Shown here in pieces: positions 5,990-13,435 of a DNA stretch of 14,927 nucleotides. Origin of the DNA: an uncultured Methylobacillus sp. (lineage in GTDB: Bacteria > Pseudomonadota > Gammaproteobacteria > Burkholderiales > Methylophilaceae). The notes below the pieces were generated by a model. The model was not told where the DNA came from, ran no database searches, and saw nothing but the letters and a program-made list of their open reading frames with translations. Position 1 is the stretch's first letter. Each line of letters starts with the position of its first letter. Location of the stretch: positions 1 to 14,927 of the forward strand of contig CAMLDO010000040.1 in assembly GCA_946478865.1 (NCBI GenBank), written 5' to 3'. The translations under genes were made by a program, and so were the position numbers.

Positions 5990-6987
5990 CAGAACAGGAT
6001 CGCGTAGGAAGCGGCGAATCCGCGCGGCATTTCGGGATGTTCGTCCCGCCCTCCGGCATATTCCAGCTTGAATACCTGGTTGGTCTTCCAGCGCCAGGCC
6101 GTACCCACCAGCCAGCGGCCCTCATTCCCCTCGTCGGAGAGGCGCAGGTTTTCCACACGGGCAATCGCGAACCAGCGGTTAGCCAGCGGCGCGACCGCTT
6201 GCAGATACCCGCCGCCGCTACGGTCGTCATCGTCGCCGCGCTTGAAGCGCCGATAGGCTTCGCCACTGAATTCCCAGCCGTTGACGGCCTTGAAAAAGTC
6301 CAGCCCCAGCATGCGATAGCGCGGCTGGCCCAGCGTATCCTCCTCGAATTCGGACACGGTCATGCCGACCTCGGCGATGCCGGTGTAGGCCAGGCGCACG
6401 CCGCGCGTTTTCTCGAAGTTCCGCTCGTCATTGTCTTCGGTCTGGTCGCGCAGCGCCTCGCCGAACAGCGCATACTCGAAGGCACCTTCGTTCAGCGGCA
6501 GCGTGCCGTACAGCATCACGCCGTTGACCGCCTTGGGGAACAATTCCTCGGTCGCGGCGGGACGATTCGTAGTCCAGACCAATGGCGCGGCATGGATCAC
6601 GTTCCAGCGGCCGATGGGCGTGAGGAAGCGGCCGCCGCGTACATTCAGCGCTCCGGTCATGCTGTAGTCGGCATACAGGCGCTCGACATCGAACTCGGCA
6701 TTCTTGCTGTTGATCGATTCACCCTCTTCCCATGTCAGCGGGGTTTCCAGCTCCAGCTCGGAAAACAGCCGCAGCCGACCGCCCGCATCCCAGTTCAGGA
6801 TCAGGCTGAGCTCGTGCAGGTCGGCGGCCGCCCGTCCGCCGGGGTGAATCTGGAAACCGCCGCTCGCATAACCGCCGACATGCAGGTTCTGCTCCGCAGG
6901 AGGCGCGGTCTCGTCCGCCGCAGCCGGGTTGCAGGCCAGCAATGCGGCGACTACACTGGCGGCGACCGAAAAAAAGGGGTAGCGCAT
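5989..6987 (-). CDS. Porin-like outer-membrane beta-barrel protein
   Basis: A 332-residue protein with a signal peptide at about 1-24 (cleavage near PAAADE), alternating-polarity strands throughout and a C-terminal phenylalanine (AASYAILF), the usual signal for BAM-dependent outer-membrane insertion. Strand-like segments include HVGGYASGGFQI (36-47), the RLRLFSELELETPL region, LNVRGGRFLTPIGRWN and VFKLEYAGG near the end. The 'RGGRFLTPIGRWN' block is typical of a porin family that often accompanies PstS-like proteins in beta- and gammaproteobacteria. The start is the ATG at 6987, with GGAG 7 nt upstream. It is divergent from the histidine kinase at 7078 and forms an operon with the PstS-like gene. 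What it transports is not evident. Confidence 0.82.
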   Translation of the reverse strand: MRYPFFSVAASVVAALLACNPAAADETAPPAEQNLHVGGYASGGFQIHPGGRAAADLHELSLILNWDAGGRLRLFSELELETPLTWEEGESINSKNAEFDVERLYADYSMTGALNVRGGRFLTPIGRWNVIHAAPLVWTTNRPAATEELFPKAVNGVMLYGTLPLNEGAFEYALFGEALRDQTEDNDERNFEKTRGVRLAYTGIAEVGMTVSEFEEDTLGQPRYRMLGLDFFKAVNGWEFSGEAYRRFKRGDDDDRSGGGYLQAVAPLANRWFAIARVENLRLSDEGNEGRWLVGTAWRWKTNQVFKLEYAGGRDEHPEMPRGFAASYAILF

Positions 6988-7001
6988 GTTTGCTCCATTC
7001 G

Positions 7002-7021
7002 ATGCCTGCGCTGGCAGGCAT
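7002..7021. repeat. Inverted repeat in the porin/kinase intergenic region
   Basis: ATGCCTGC-GCTG-GCAGGCAT is a perfect 8-bp stem with a 4-nt loop, ending 14 bp before the porin ATG on the minus strand. It could be an RNA hairpin in the porin leader or an operator. There is no T-run, so a terminator is unlikely. Confidence 0.5.
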
Positions 7022-7022
7022 A

Positions 7023-7041
7023 AGCCTATTTGGAGTAGGCT
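7023..7041. repeat. Second inverted repeat between porin and kinase
   Basis: AGCCTA-TTTGGAG-TAGGCT has two perfect 6-bp arms around 7 nt, one base from the first repeat. Its spacing fits a dimeric regulator binding site between the divergent genes. Its right arm is part of the 12-nt element that recurs at 10111-10122. Confidence 0.45.
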
Positions 7042-7045
7042 CTAA
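7034..7045 (-). promoter_or_regulatory. Shared 12-nt element, copy in front of the porin operon
   Basis: The minus strand reads TTAGAGCCTACT, pointing towards the porin gene and ending 46 nt before its ATG. The same 12 bases lie at 10111-10122 on the plus strand, 56 nt before the pcm-like gene. It may be a common regulatory site; chance is possible. Confidence 0.35.
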
Positions 7046-7077
7046 AAAATAACCGGGCCATTCTCCCACCGAAACCC

Positions 7078-8757
7078 ATGTTGCGAAAAGCCTACTCCAT
7101 CAGCCGCATCCTGCTGGCCGCATTTTTGATTGCGGGCCTGGTGCCGGCAGCGGTACTGACCTGGATGGCCTTCACCACGGCCCGCGAATCCCTGGAAACC
7201 GAGATCGGGCATGACCTGCAGGCGCGCGCCTACGCCACGGCCGCCGAAATCGACCGCATGATGTTCGAGCGGCTGCAGAACGTCTCCTCCTGGAGCAAGC
7301 TGGAAATCATGCAGGAACTGCGCGTGGGCGACGTGGACAAGCGATTGTCGCGTTTTCTGGCCGAATCCAAGGCGAGCTACGGCGCGGCCTATGTCGAACT
7401 CAATGTCGTGGACGCACACGACCTCGTCATCGCTTCCAGCGAACCCGGACGCATAGGACAACGCTATCTGCCTGCCAATGGCGGACAAGGCATTCCGCTC
7501 GCGCAGGGCGACGTACATACCGCGCGCCTCGTCGCCGACCGGCTGCCGCTTTCCGCAAAAATTCCGGATGCGATCGAGGGCACGGAAGCGGGAACGCTGT
7601 ACGCGGTGTTCGACTGGACCCAGGTGCGGCAGGTGCTGGCCGGAGCTTCGGTCAACGGCAGCACGGCGGCGCTGTTCGACCGGCACGGCAAGCTGCTCGC
7701 GGCTACCGACGGCTGGACGCCGGGCAACGATGCGCAAGAGATTTCAGCCGCCGCGGTTTCCCGCGGTTTCGAGGATTTCCCCGGATTCGGCTGGCAGGTC
7801 GTCGTCGCGCAGTCCAAGGCCGTCGCGCTGGAGCCGGTACGGCAGATGGGCCACACCTTCGTCGGTCTGTTGCTGATCATCGTCGCGCTCGCCGCCTTGG
7901 CCGCGATCCCGGTCTCCGCCAATATCGCCGGACCTCTCGCCCGCCTGACCTATTTCGCGCGCAACTTCATCCGCGAACAGCGCATGGCGCCGCCTCCGGC
8001 CGGCGGCCCGGCCGAAGTGCGCGAACTGTCTGCTGCATTCGGCCAGATGATCCACGATCTGGAGCGCCTCAAGGAAAATCTAACGCGCGCCGCCAAACTG
8101 GCTGTGGTCGGCGAAATGGCAGCGGCGATGTCGCACGAAGTACGCACGCCGCTCGGCATCCTGCGTTCCTCGGCGCAACTGCTGCTGCGCGAGCCCGGCC
8201 TGAGCGAGGAAGGACGCGAGGTGTGCGGCTTCATCATCAGCGAAACCGAACGCATGAACCGACTGGTCTCGACCCTGCTCGACTGCGCCCGCACCCGTCC
8301 GCCCGAACTCAAACCGGTGAATCTTGCCGAGCTCGCCGCCCAAGGCATCGCCATGCTCAAGCCTCAGGCCGCCAAGAAGAACATCGCGCTGGAACTGAGG
8401 CACGACGGCAGCGATGCCACGGCGTTGTGCGATACCGAGCAGATCACGCAGGTGCTGCTCAACCTGCTGTTGAACGCGCTGCAAATACTGCCAGAAGGCG
8501 GACGCATCGAAGTCGGCGTGCGGCGCGAGCGGGAAAATCTCATACTCGAAGTCGCGGATGACGGCCCGGGCATCGCCCCCGATCTGTACGAACGCATCTT
8601 CGACCCCTTCTTCACGCAGCGCAGCGGCGGCATCGGCCTCGGGCTGACTGTCGTGCGCCAGATCGTGGGCGCGCATCGCGGCGAGATCATCGCGGGCAAA
8701 AGCGCACTCGGCGGCGCCCTGTTCCGCGTTACCCTTCCCCAGGACGATACCCTATGA
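7078..8757 (+). CDS. Membrane sensor histidine kinase (partner of the NtrC-type regulator)
   Basis: A 559-residue kinase. TM1 is at about 10-32 and TM2 at 259-282, enclosing a periplasmic sensor region of about 225 residues that looks Cache-like (helical start, then YGAAYVELNVVDAHDLVIASS and GTLYAVFDW strands). A HAMP-like linker follows at 283-335. The HisKA helix has MSHEVRTPL with phospho-acceptor His353. The ATPase domain has the N box (LNLLLNA, 461-467), DDGPGIA (494-500) and GIGLGL (518-523). The layout is that of the AtoS/ZraS type, but without an obvious PAS domain. The stop overlaps the regulator's start (ATGA, 8754-8757). No clear Shine-Dalgarno precedes the ATG. The kinase would respond to a periplasmic ligand, possibly one that enters through the divergent porin or is bound by the PstS-like protein; this is inference. 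Confidence 0.95.
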   Translation: MLRKAYSISRILLAAFLIAGLVPAAVLTWMAFTTARESLETEIGHDLQARAYATAAEIDRMMFERLQNVSSWSKLEIMQELRVGDVDKRLSRFLAESKASYGAAYVELNVVDAHDLVIASSEPGRIGQRYLPANGGQGIPLAQGDVHTARLVADRLPLSAKIPDAIEGTEAGTLYAVFDWTQVRQVLAGASVNGSTAALFDRHGKLLAATDGWTPGNDAQEISAAAVSRGFEDFPGFGWQVVVAQSKAVALEPVRQMGHTFVGLLLIIVALAALAAIPVSANIAGPLARLTYFARNFIREQRMAPPPAGGPAEVRELSAAFGQMIHDLERLKENLTRAAKLAVVGEMAAAMSHEVRTPLGILRSSAQLLLREPGLSEEGREVCGFIISETERMNRLVSTLLDCARTRPPELKPVNLAELAAQGIAMLKPQAAKKNIALELRHDGSDATALCDTEQITQVLLNLLLNALQILPEGGRIEVGVRRERENLILEVADDGPGIAPDLYERIFDPFFTQRSGGIGLGLTVVRQIVGAHRGEIIAGKSALGGALFRVTLPQDDTL

Positions 8758-10109
8758 GCAAGATCGAGAAAAAACGCATCCTCGCAGTAGACGACGAACC
8801 CAATATGCGCCGCCTGCTGGAAATCATGCTGAAGCAGGCGGGCTACCAGCCGCTGCTCGCGGCAAACGGGAAAGAGGCGCTGGAACTGCTCGCCCGCGAA
8901 GGCGCGGATCTCGTCGTGAGCGACCTGCATATGCCGGGCATGGACGGCCTCGGCCTGCTCGCCGCGATGCAGGAAGCCGGCACGAGTATCCCGGCGATCA
9001 TCGTCACCGCGCATGCCGAGGTGGAAACCGCCGTGGCGGCGATGAAACTGGGTGCAGCAGATTACATCGTGCGGCCGTTCGACCTGGAAACGCTGGAAAT
9101 CGCGATGGTACGCGCGCTCTCGCTCACCCGCCTCAAGATCGAGAACCGCTTTCTGCGCGACGAGGCCGAGCGCGATGTGGACAACATGGTCGGCAGCTCG
9201 CCGGCGATGCGCAAGGTGTACGAGGCCATACGCCAGGTCGCGCCGGAGAAAGCCACCGTACTGGTCGTGGGCGAGACCGGCACCGGCAAGGAATTGGCTG
9301 CGCACGCGATCCACCAGCTCTCGCCGCGCAGCGAAGCGCTGTTCGTCGCGGTCAACTGCGCTGCGATTCCGGCAGAAATGATGGAGTCCGAGCTGTTCGG
9401 CCATGAACGCGGTGCATTCACCGGAGCGGTCAAGGAGCGCATCGGCAAGTTCGAACTGGCCGACGGCGGCACGCTGTTCCTGGATGAAGTGACCGAAATG
9501 CCGATCGCCTTGCAGGCCAAGCTGTTGCGCGCCTTGCAGGAAGGCACGATCGAGCGGCTGGGCGGACATCGGCCGATTGCGGTGGACATCCGCATCGTCG
9601 CCGCCACCAATCGCGACCCCCAGCAGGCGGTACGCGACGGTCTGCTGCGCGAGGATTTGTACTACCGCCTCAACGTGTTCCGCCTCGATCTGCCGCCCTT
9701 GCGCGAGCGGGTCGAGGATATTCCCGTGCTCGCACAGCATTTCGTTGCGCGCCGCGGCATAGAGCTCGCGCCGGATGCGAACGACCGCCTTGCCGCCTAC
9801 CGCTGGCCCGGCAATGTGCGCGAACTCGAAAACGTGCTGGAGCGCGCTGCAATCGTATGTGGCGGACGTACCATTACCGCTGCCCACCTGCCTGCCGATA
9901 TTTCGTCGCCCTCGCCTGCTGCGCTGACCACACAGACTGCCGTCGTACCCGAAACGCTTTCCATCCCGGAAGCGACCGAAGCACTGGAGCGGCAGATGAT
10001 CGCCGCAGCGCTGCGCGAGACTGGCGGCAACAAGAGCAAGGCCGCTCGCCTGCTGGATATCAGCGAGCGCTCGCTGTGGTACAAGCTCACGCGCTACGAT
10101 CTGGGCTGA
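8754..10109 (+). CDS. NtrC-family sigma-54-dependent response regulator
   Basis: A 451-residue activator with three domains. The receiver domain (6-120) has the acidic pair D13/D14, phospho-acceptor D57 in VVSDLHMPGMDG and T85. The sigma-54 AAA+ domain (145-370) has Walker A GETGTGKE at 173-180, GAFTGA at 220-225 (the loop that contacts sigma-54) and GGTLFLDE at 238-245. The Fis-type DNA-binding helix-turn-helix is at about 424-446 (GGNKSKAARLLDISERSLWYKL). It should oligomerise when phosphorylated and open RpoN promoters. The usual receiver lysine of the KPF motif is Arg107 here (VRPFD). The gene is coupled by a 4-nt overlap to the kinase. It is the only sigma-54 activator in the window and a sigma-54 promoter lies 3.4 kb away, so that operon is a candidate target. 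Confidence 0.97.
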   Translation: MSKIEKKRILAVDDEPNMRRLLEIMLKQAGYQPLLAANGKEALELLAREGADLVVSDLHMPGMDGLGLLAAMQEAGTSIPAIIVTAHAEVETAVAAMKLGAADYIVRPFDLETLEIAMVRALSLTRLKIENRFLRDEAERDVDNMVGSSPAMRKVYEAIRQVAPEKATVLVVGETGTGKELAAHAIHQLSPRSEALFVAVNCAAIPAEMMESELFGHERGAFTGAVKERIGKFELADGGTLFLDEVTEMPIALQAKLLRALQEGTIERLGGHRPIAVDIRIVAATNRDPQQAVRDGLLREDLYYRLNVFRLDLPPLRERVEDIPVLAQHFVARRGIELAPDANDRLAAYRWPGNVRELENVLERAAIVCGGRTITAAHLPADISSPSPAALTTQTAVVPETLSIPEATEALERQMIAAALRETGGNKSKAARLLDISERSLWYKLTRYDLG

Positions 10110-10110
10110 G

Positions 10111-10122
10111 TTAGAGCCTACT
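10111..10122 (+). promoter_or_regulatory. Shared 12-nt element, copy in front of the pcm-like gene
   Basis: TTAGAGCCTACT starts one base after the regulator's stop codon and matches the minus-strand copy at 7045-7034 base for base. It lies just upstream of the -10 box at 10140, where a regulator or RNA polymerase could bind. AGAGC (10113-10117) can also pair with GCTCT (10130-10134). Confidence 0.35.
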
Positions 10123-10139
10123 GAAACAAGCTCTTGGGC

Positions 10140-10145
10140 TATAAT
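10140..10145 (+). promoter_or_regulatory. Sigma-70 -10 box for the pcm-like/tolC operon
   Basis: A perfect TATAAT lies 33 nt before the pcm-like ATG. No good -35 hexamer is found 16-18 nt upstream, where the repeated TTAGAGCCTACT element sits instead. This suggests an activator-dependent or weak promoter. Transcription would start near 10152. Confidence 0.5.
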
Positions 10146-10178
10146 CCATCCACTCAACGACTTGCGAACGAAACCACG

Positions 10179-10838
10179 ATGAACGCCGATCTCGAACTGT
10201 CCCGTTTCAACATGATCGAACAGCAGATCCGCCCCTGGGAGGTGCTGGACTCAACCGTACTGGAGTTGCTCAAGGAGGTGCCGCGCGAGAAATTCGTGCC
10301 GCCGCAATACCTCGGCCTCGCCTTCGCTGACCTCGAAATCCCCACCGGCCACGGCCAGATCATGCTGGCGCCCAAGCTGCAGGCGCGCATCGTGCAATCG
10401 CTCAACCTCAGGAAAACCGACCGTGTGCTGGAAGTCGGCACGGGCACCGGCTTCATGACCGCGCTCATGGCCAAGCTGGCGCAGCATGTGCTGAGCGTGG
10501 ACACCGTGTCGGAACTGACCGCCGAGGCTGGCCGCCACCTCGCCGCGCAGGGCATCACCAATGTCACGCTGGAAACCGGCGACGCCTCGCGCGGCTGGAG
10601 CAGCAAGGCGCCATTCGATGTCATCGTGCTGACCGGCTCGGTCCCGTTGCTGCCCGCCGATTTGCAGCAGCAACTCGCCGTCGGCGGTCGCCTGTTCGCG
10701 ATCGTTGGCGAAGCGCCGGTCATGCAGGCCACGCTGATCCGTCGCGTCGCGGAGCATGCCTTCCGTTCCGATGTGCTGTTCGAAACCTGCGTACCGGCCT
10801 TGGCCGGAGCGCCCCAACCGGAACGTTTCAGTTTCTGA
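10179..10838 (+). CDS. Protein-L-isoaspartate O-methyltransferase family protein
   Basis: A 219-residue SAM-dependent methyltransferase of the Pcm family, which methylates isoaspartyl residues in aged proteins. The typical N-terminus FNMIEQQIRPWEVLD is at 10-24, the SAM-binding VLEVGTGTGF at 83-92 and the acidic loop SVD at 106-108. The usual QTISxP substrate motif is changed to GQIMLAP (59-65), so the Ser is missing. This version may be a paralogue with a different or lost specificity, which is why I give no gene symbol. Start at 10179 is chosen by family alignment; the Shine-Dalgarno is weak. A pcm-like gene ahead of tolC and near waaA is a recurring arrangement in betaproteobacteria, as I recall it. 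A 42-nt gap leads to tolC. Confidence 0.88.
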   Translation: MNADLELSRFNMIEQQIRPWEVLDSTVLELLKEVPREKFVPPQYLGLAFADLEIPTGHGQIMLAPKLQARIVQSLNLRKTDRVLEVGTGTGFMTALMAKLAQHVLSVDTVSELTAEAGRHLAAQGITNVTLETGDASRGWSSKAPFDVIVLTGSVPLLPADLQQQLAVGGRLFAIVGEAPVMQATLIRRVAEHAFRSDVLFETCVPALAGAPQPERFSF

Positions 10839-10880
10839 CCGCCATGCGTCGGGAACCCACCGCCTGAACCCAGCCTCGCA

Positions 10881-12233
10881 ATGAACCGGTTGCTGCCTGG
10901 TCTCCTGATTCTCCTTCCGCTGGTTTGTCATGCGGAAACGACAATGCAGGACCTTGTCGCGACCTTCCAGCAGGCGCGCGCCAGCGACCCGGCGTGGGCC
11001 GCCGCGCAGAACGCCAATGTCGCGGCCCAGGAAAAGCTGGTGCAGGGCAAGGCCCTGCTGCTGCCCAGCGCGAGCATGGGCGCCAGCACTTCGCATATCC
11101 AATCCAATCTCGACCGTGCCAGCGGCCGTTTCAATATCGGCACCAGCGGACACGACGACTACGAGACCTGGGGCTACAGCCTCAATATCAACCAGCCGCT
11201 GTATCGCAAGCAGAACCGCATTCAGTACGAGCAATCCAAAACTACCGTGGCGCAAGCGGACGAGCAGCTGAACAGCGCCTACCAGGAACTCATGCTGCGC
11301 GTATCGCAAGCGTATTTCGACGTACTGCTGGCACAGGACAAGATCGACCTCATCCAGGCGCAGAAGAATGCCATCACGCGCCAGCTGGAACAGGCCAAGG
11401 CCAATTTCGAAGTCGGCACGGCGACCATCACCGACGTGCACGAGGCGCAGGCTCGCTACGACCTGACGGCCGCGCAGGAGATCGCGGCATTCAACGAGCT
11501 GGAAGCGAAAAAGCATGCGATTCAGGCCCTCACGGGCGCCCCGCCGCAGCGTTTGGCCACGGCGCGCGAGGATTTGCGCGCCGCCATCCCCGAACCGGAA
11601 GAGATGGAACGCTGGGTATCGATCGCCGAACAGAACAACCTCGCGCTCAAGATCCAGCAGCAGGCGCTGCAATTCGCCACGCAGGAAGTCGAACGCACCC
11701 AGGCCGGGCATCTGCCGACGCTGGACGTGGTCGGCAGCTACAGCGATAACCGCGCCAATGGCGGGGTAAGCAGCGATCTCGTGGGTTACAACAAGGCCAC
11801 GAAAACCGCCGCGGTCGGGCTGCAGCTCGAAATTCCGCTCTACCAGGGCGGCGCGATCAGCTCCCGTGCCCGCGAAGCCGTGGCCAATCAGCAGAAGGCG
11901 CAGGACGAGGTCGAGGCCGCGCGGCGCAAGGCGGACCTGCAAACGCGCCAGGCTTATCTCAATGTGGCGAGCTCCGTCGCTCAGGTACAGGCCTACGAAC
12001 AGGCGCTGGTTTCAAGCCAGAGCCAGCTCGACTCCACCACGCTTGGCTACGACGTCGGCGTACGCACCAGCGTGGATGTGCTCAATGCGCAGCAACAGCT
12101 CTACAGCGCCAAGCGCGACCTTTTGCAGGCACGCTACAACTGGCTGCTCTCCGTGCTGCAGCTCAAGGCTGCCGCCGGCGTGCTGACCGAAGACGACCTC
12201 GCCGCCACCAACAAACTGCTTGCCGGATCATGA
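10881..12233 (+). CDS. tolC: TolC-family outer-membrane efflux protein
   Basis: A 450-residue outer-membrane channel of the TolC type, which links inner-membrane pumps or type I secretion systems to the outside. A signal peptide (about 1-18, cleavage near CHA/ET) is followed by two repeated OEP halves made of long helices and barrel strands. The first half contains AVTQADEQ-like helical repeats such as KTTVAQADEQLNSAYQELML and a DVLLAQDKIDLI helix; the second contains YNKATKTAAVGLQLEIPLYQGG, AREAVANQQKAQDEVE and DVGVRTSVDVLNAQQQLYSAK. GTATITDVHEAQARYD and VGVRTSVDVLNAQQ are the paired equatorial motifs that mark the internal duplication. The length is that of full TolC. The stop overlaps the start of the isochorismatase gene by four bases. 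No inner-membrane pump genes are present here. Confidence 0.95.
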   Translation: MNRLLPGLLILLPLVCHAETTMQDLVATFQQARASDPAWAAAQNANVAAQEKLVQGKALLLPSASMGASTSHIQSNLDRASGRFNIGTSGHDDYETWGYSLNINQPLYRKQNRIQYEQSKTTVAQADEQLNSAYQELMLRVSQAYFDVLLAQDKIDLIQAQKNAITRQLEQAKANFEVGTATITDVHEAQARYDLTAAQEIAAFNELEAKKHAIQALTGAPPQRLATAREDLRAAIPEPEEMERWVSIAEQNNLALKIQQQALQFATQEVERTQAGHLPTLDVVGSYSDNRANGGVSSDLVGYNKATKTAAVGLQLEIPLYQGGAISSRAREAVANQQKAQDEVEAARRKADLQTRQAYLNVASSVAQVQAYEQALVSSQSQLDSTTLGYDVGVRTSVDVLNAQQQLYSAKRDLLQARYNWLLSVLQLKAAAGVLTEDDLAATNKLLAGS

Positions 12234-12787
12234 ACAACCCACTCGTTTGCCATCAGGAGCTGAGCCAGCTCGCCATCGTCGATGTCCAGGAAAAGCTGTG
12301 CGGGGTCATGGAACCTGCCGCCCTCGCTGCTGCGGTCAAGAATTGCGGCATCCTGCTGCAGGCCGCGCAACTGCTGGAAATCCCCGCTCTGCATACCGAG
12401 CAGTACCCGAAGGGGCTCGGGCCGACCGTTACCGATCTCCAAGCATGGCTCACCCCTGAAACCGCAATCGCCAAAACCTGCTTTTCCTGCTCCGACGAAC
12501 CGGCTTTCACCGCGCGCCTGCACCGCGACCGGCCGCAAATGGTCCTGGCGGGAATGGAGGCGCATATCTGCATCCTGCAAACCGCGCTTCAGCTGCAAAC
12601 TTCGGGCAAGCAAGTGTTCGTGGTCGAAGATGCGATCATCTCGCGCCGCGAAACCAACAAGCAGAACGCACTCTCGCGGCTGCGCCATGCCGGCGTGATC
12701 GTCACCAATACCGAATCCGTGGTGTTCGAGTGGCTCAAGGCCGCCGAGGGCGACGCGTTCAAGCAGATCAGCAAGCTGGTGCGCTGA
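12230..12787 (+). CDS. Isochorismatase-fold cysteine hydrolase
   Basis: A 185-residue member of the isochorismatase-like hydrolases, with the catalytic triad visible: Asp18 (AIVDVQEKL), Lys82 (AIAKTCFS) and nucleophile Cys114 (GMEAHICILQTAL). The closest general type is the short ISOC1/ISOC2-like group (DVQEK start, EAHxCxxQT core), whose substrates are mostly unknown; some relatives cleave amides or ureas. It has no aryl carrier domain, so siderophore synthesis is unlikely. The ATG overlaps the tolC stop (ATGA at 12230-12233), so the protein is made with the efflux channel. A link to detoxification is possible but not shown. Confidence 0.93.
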   Translation: MNNPLVCHQELSQLAIVDVQEKLCGVMEPAALAAAVKNCGILLQAAQLLEIPALHTEQYPKGLGPTVTDLQAWLTPETAIAKTCFSCSDEPAFTARLHRDRPQMVLAGMEAHICILQTALQLQTSGKQVFVVEDAIISRRETNKQNALSRLRHAGVIVTNTESVVFEWLKAAEGDAFKQISKLVR

Positions 12788-12800
12788 CCGGGCTCGCACT

Positions 12801-13403
12801 GTGCGCTGGAAAACACTGGCTTTCATCGCACTGGTCGCCTACGGCGCGTGGCATTTCAGCCAGAATCGTCCTATCGAAATCAGCCGGACCGGCATGCTCA
12901 TCGCACATGAGCCGGTACAGGCCGCTGTCCGCACATCGCCCCGTCTCACGCTGGATCGTTACCGCGTCGAACCGCTCGCGGCCTACACCATCGAAGCGCG
13001 CGTTCTAGGGACCGAGCGTTACCGTTTCGGCAGGGAAGCCGAGATTTCTCCGGTGGATTTCGCCGTGGGCTGGGGAGCCATGTCCGACAGCGCTGTGCTC
13101 CAGAAAATCGACATCACGCAAAGCGGTCGCTTCTACTTCTGGCGCGTGCAGCAGTTCCCGATTCCACAACAGGAAATCGAGAGCCACAGCGCCAACATGC
13201 ACATGATTCCCGCGAATGCAGCGGTCGCCCGCACACTGGAGAAAGTCCGGCCCGGCCATATCGTGCGGCTGCGCGGCTATCTGGTGGCGATCAGTGCTGA
13301 CGACGGCTGGCAGTGGCGCAGTTCGCTGAGCCGCACCGACACGGGCAACGGCGCCTGCGAATTGATGTGGGTGGAATCGGTGGAATTCGGGACGATCGGA
13401 TAG
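12801..13403 (+). CDS. Membrane-anchored protein of unknown function
   Basis: I do not recognise this 200-residue protein with certainty. It begins at a GTG 13 nt after the previous stop. Residues 5-19 (TLAFIALVAYGAWHF) form a single N-terminal membrane anchor and the rest should be outside the cytoplasm. Likely conserved patches are SPVDFAVGWGAMSD (83-96), FYFWRVQ (111-117), SHSANMHMIPAN (128-139) and GNGACELMWVESV (182-194), with one cysteine (186) and several histidines. The middle (RPGHIVRLRGYLVAI) resembles a small beta-barrel. Similar hypothetical proteins with an SP.D.A.GWG patch seem to occur elsewhere in proteobacteria, as I recall. It is the last gene of the pcm-like/tolC run. The start is less certain because no Shine-Dalgarno is obvious. 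Confidence 0.75.
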   Translation: MRWKTLAFIALVAYGAWHFSQNRPIEISRTGMLIAHEPVQAAVRTSPRLTLDRYRVEPLAAYTIEARVLGTERYRFGREAEISPVDFAVGWGAMSDSAVLQKIDITQSGRFYFWRVQQFPIPQQEIESHSANMHMIPANAAVARTLEKVRPGHIVRLRGYLVAISADDGWQWRSSLSRTDTGNGACELMWVESVEFGTIG

Positions 13404-13409
13404 AACCAT

Positions 13410-13432
13410 TCATTCGGCGAATGCCGGAATGA
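13410..13432. terminator. Hairpin between convergent genes (possible bidirectional terminator)
   Basis: TCATTC-GGC and GCC-GGAATGA form a nine-base-pair stem with a one-base bulge and a GAAT loop, filling most of the 32-nt gap between the stop at 13403 and the waaA stop at 13436. No T-run follows on either strand. Its sequence is like the short dispersed ATTCCGGC palindromes found in many proteobacterial genomes, so it may be a repeat copy acting as a transcript end. Confidence 0.5.
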
Positions 13433-13435
13433 CGA

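Noticed and set aside
7011..7028. Sigma-54-like TGGCAGGCATAAGCC before the histidine kinase
   Set aside because: The GG and GC are separated by 9 rather than 10 bases, which RpoN promoters do not tolerate well. Similar 9-nt spacings occur on the other strand here and in the waaA leader.
8364..10157. Long open frame (597 codons) on the minus strand
   Set aside because: It lies antisense to the histidine kinase and the NtrC-type regulator, both with complete motifs. Its low-complexity composition, rich in Arg, Gln and His, is typical of antisense frames in G+C-rich DNA.
10251..11942. Long open frame (563 codons) on the minus strand
   Set aside because: Antisense to the pcm-like and tolC genes; no family resemblance, and the sense frames are well-marked proteins.
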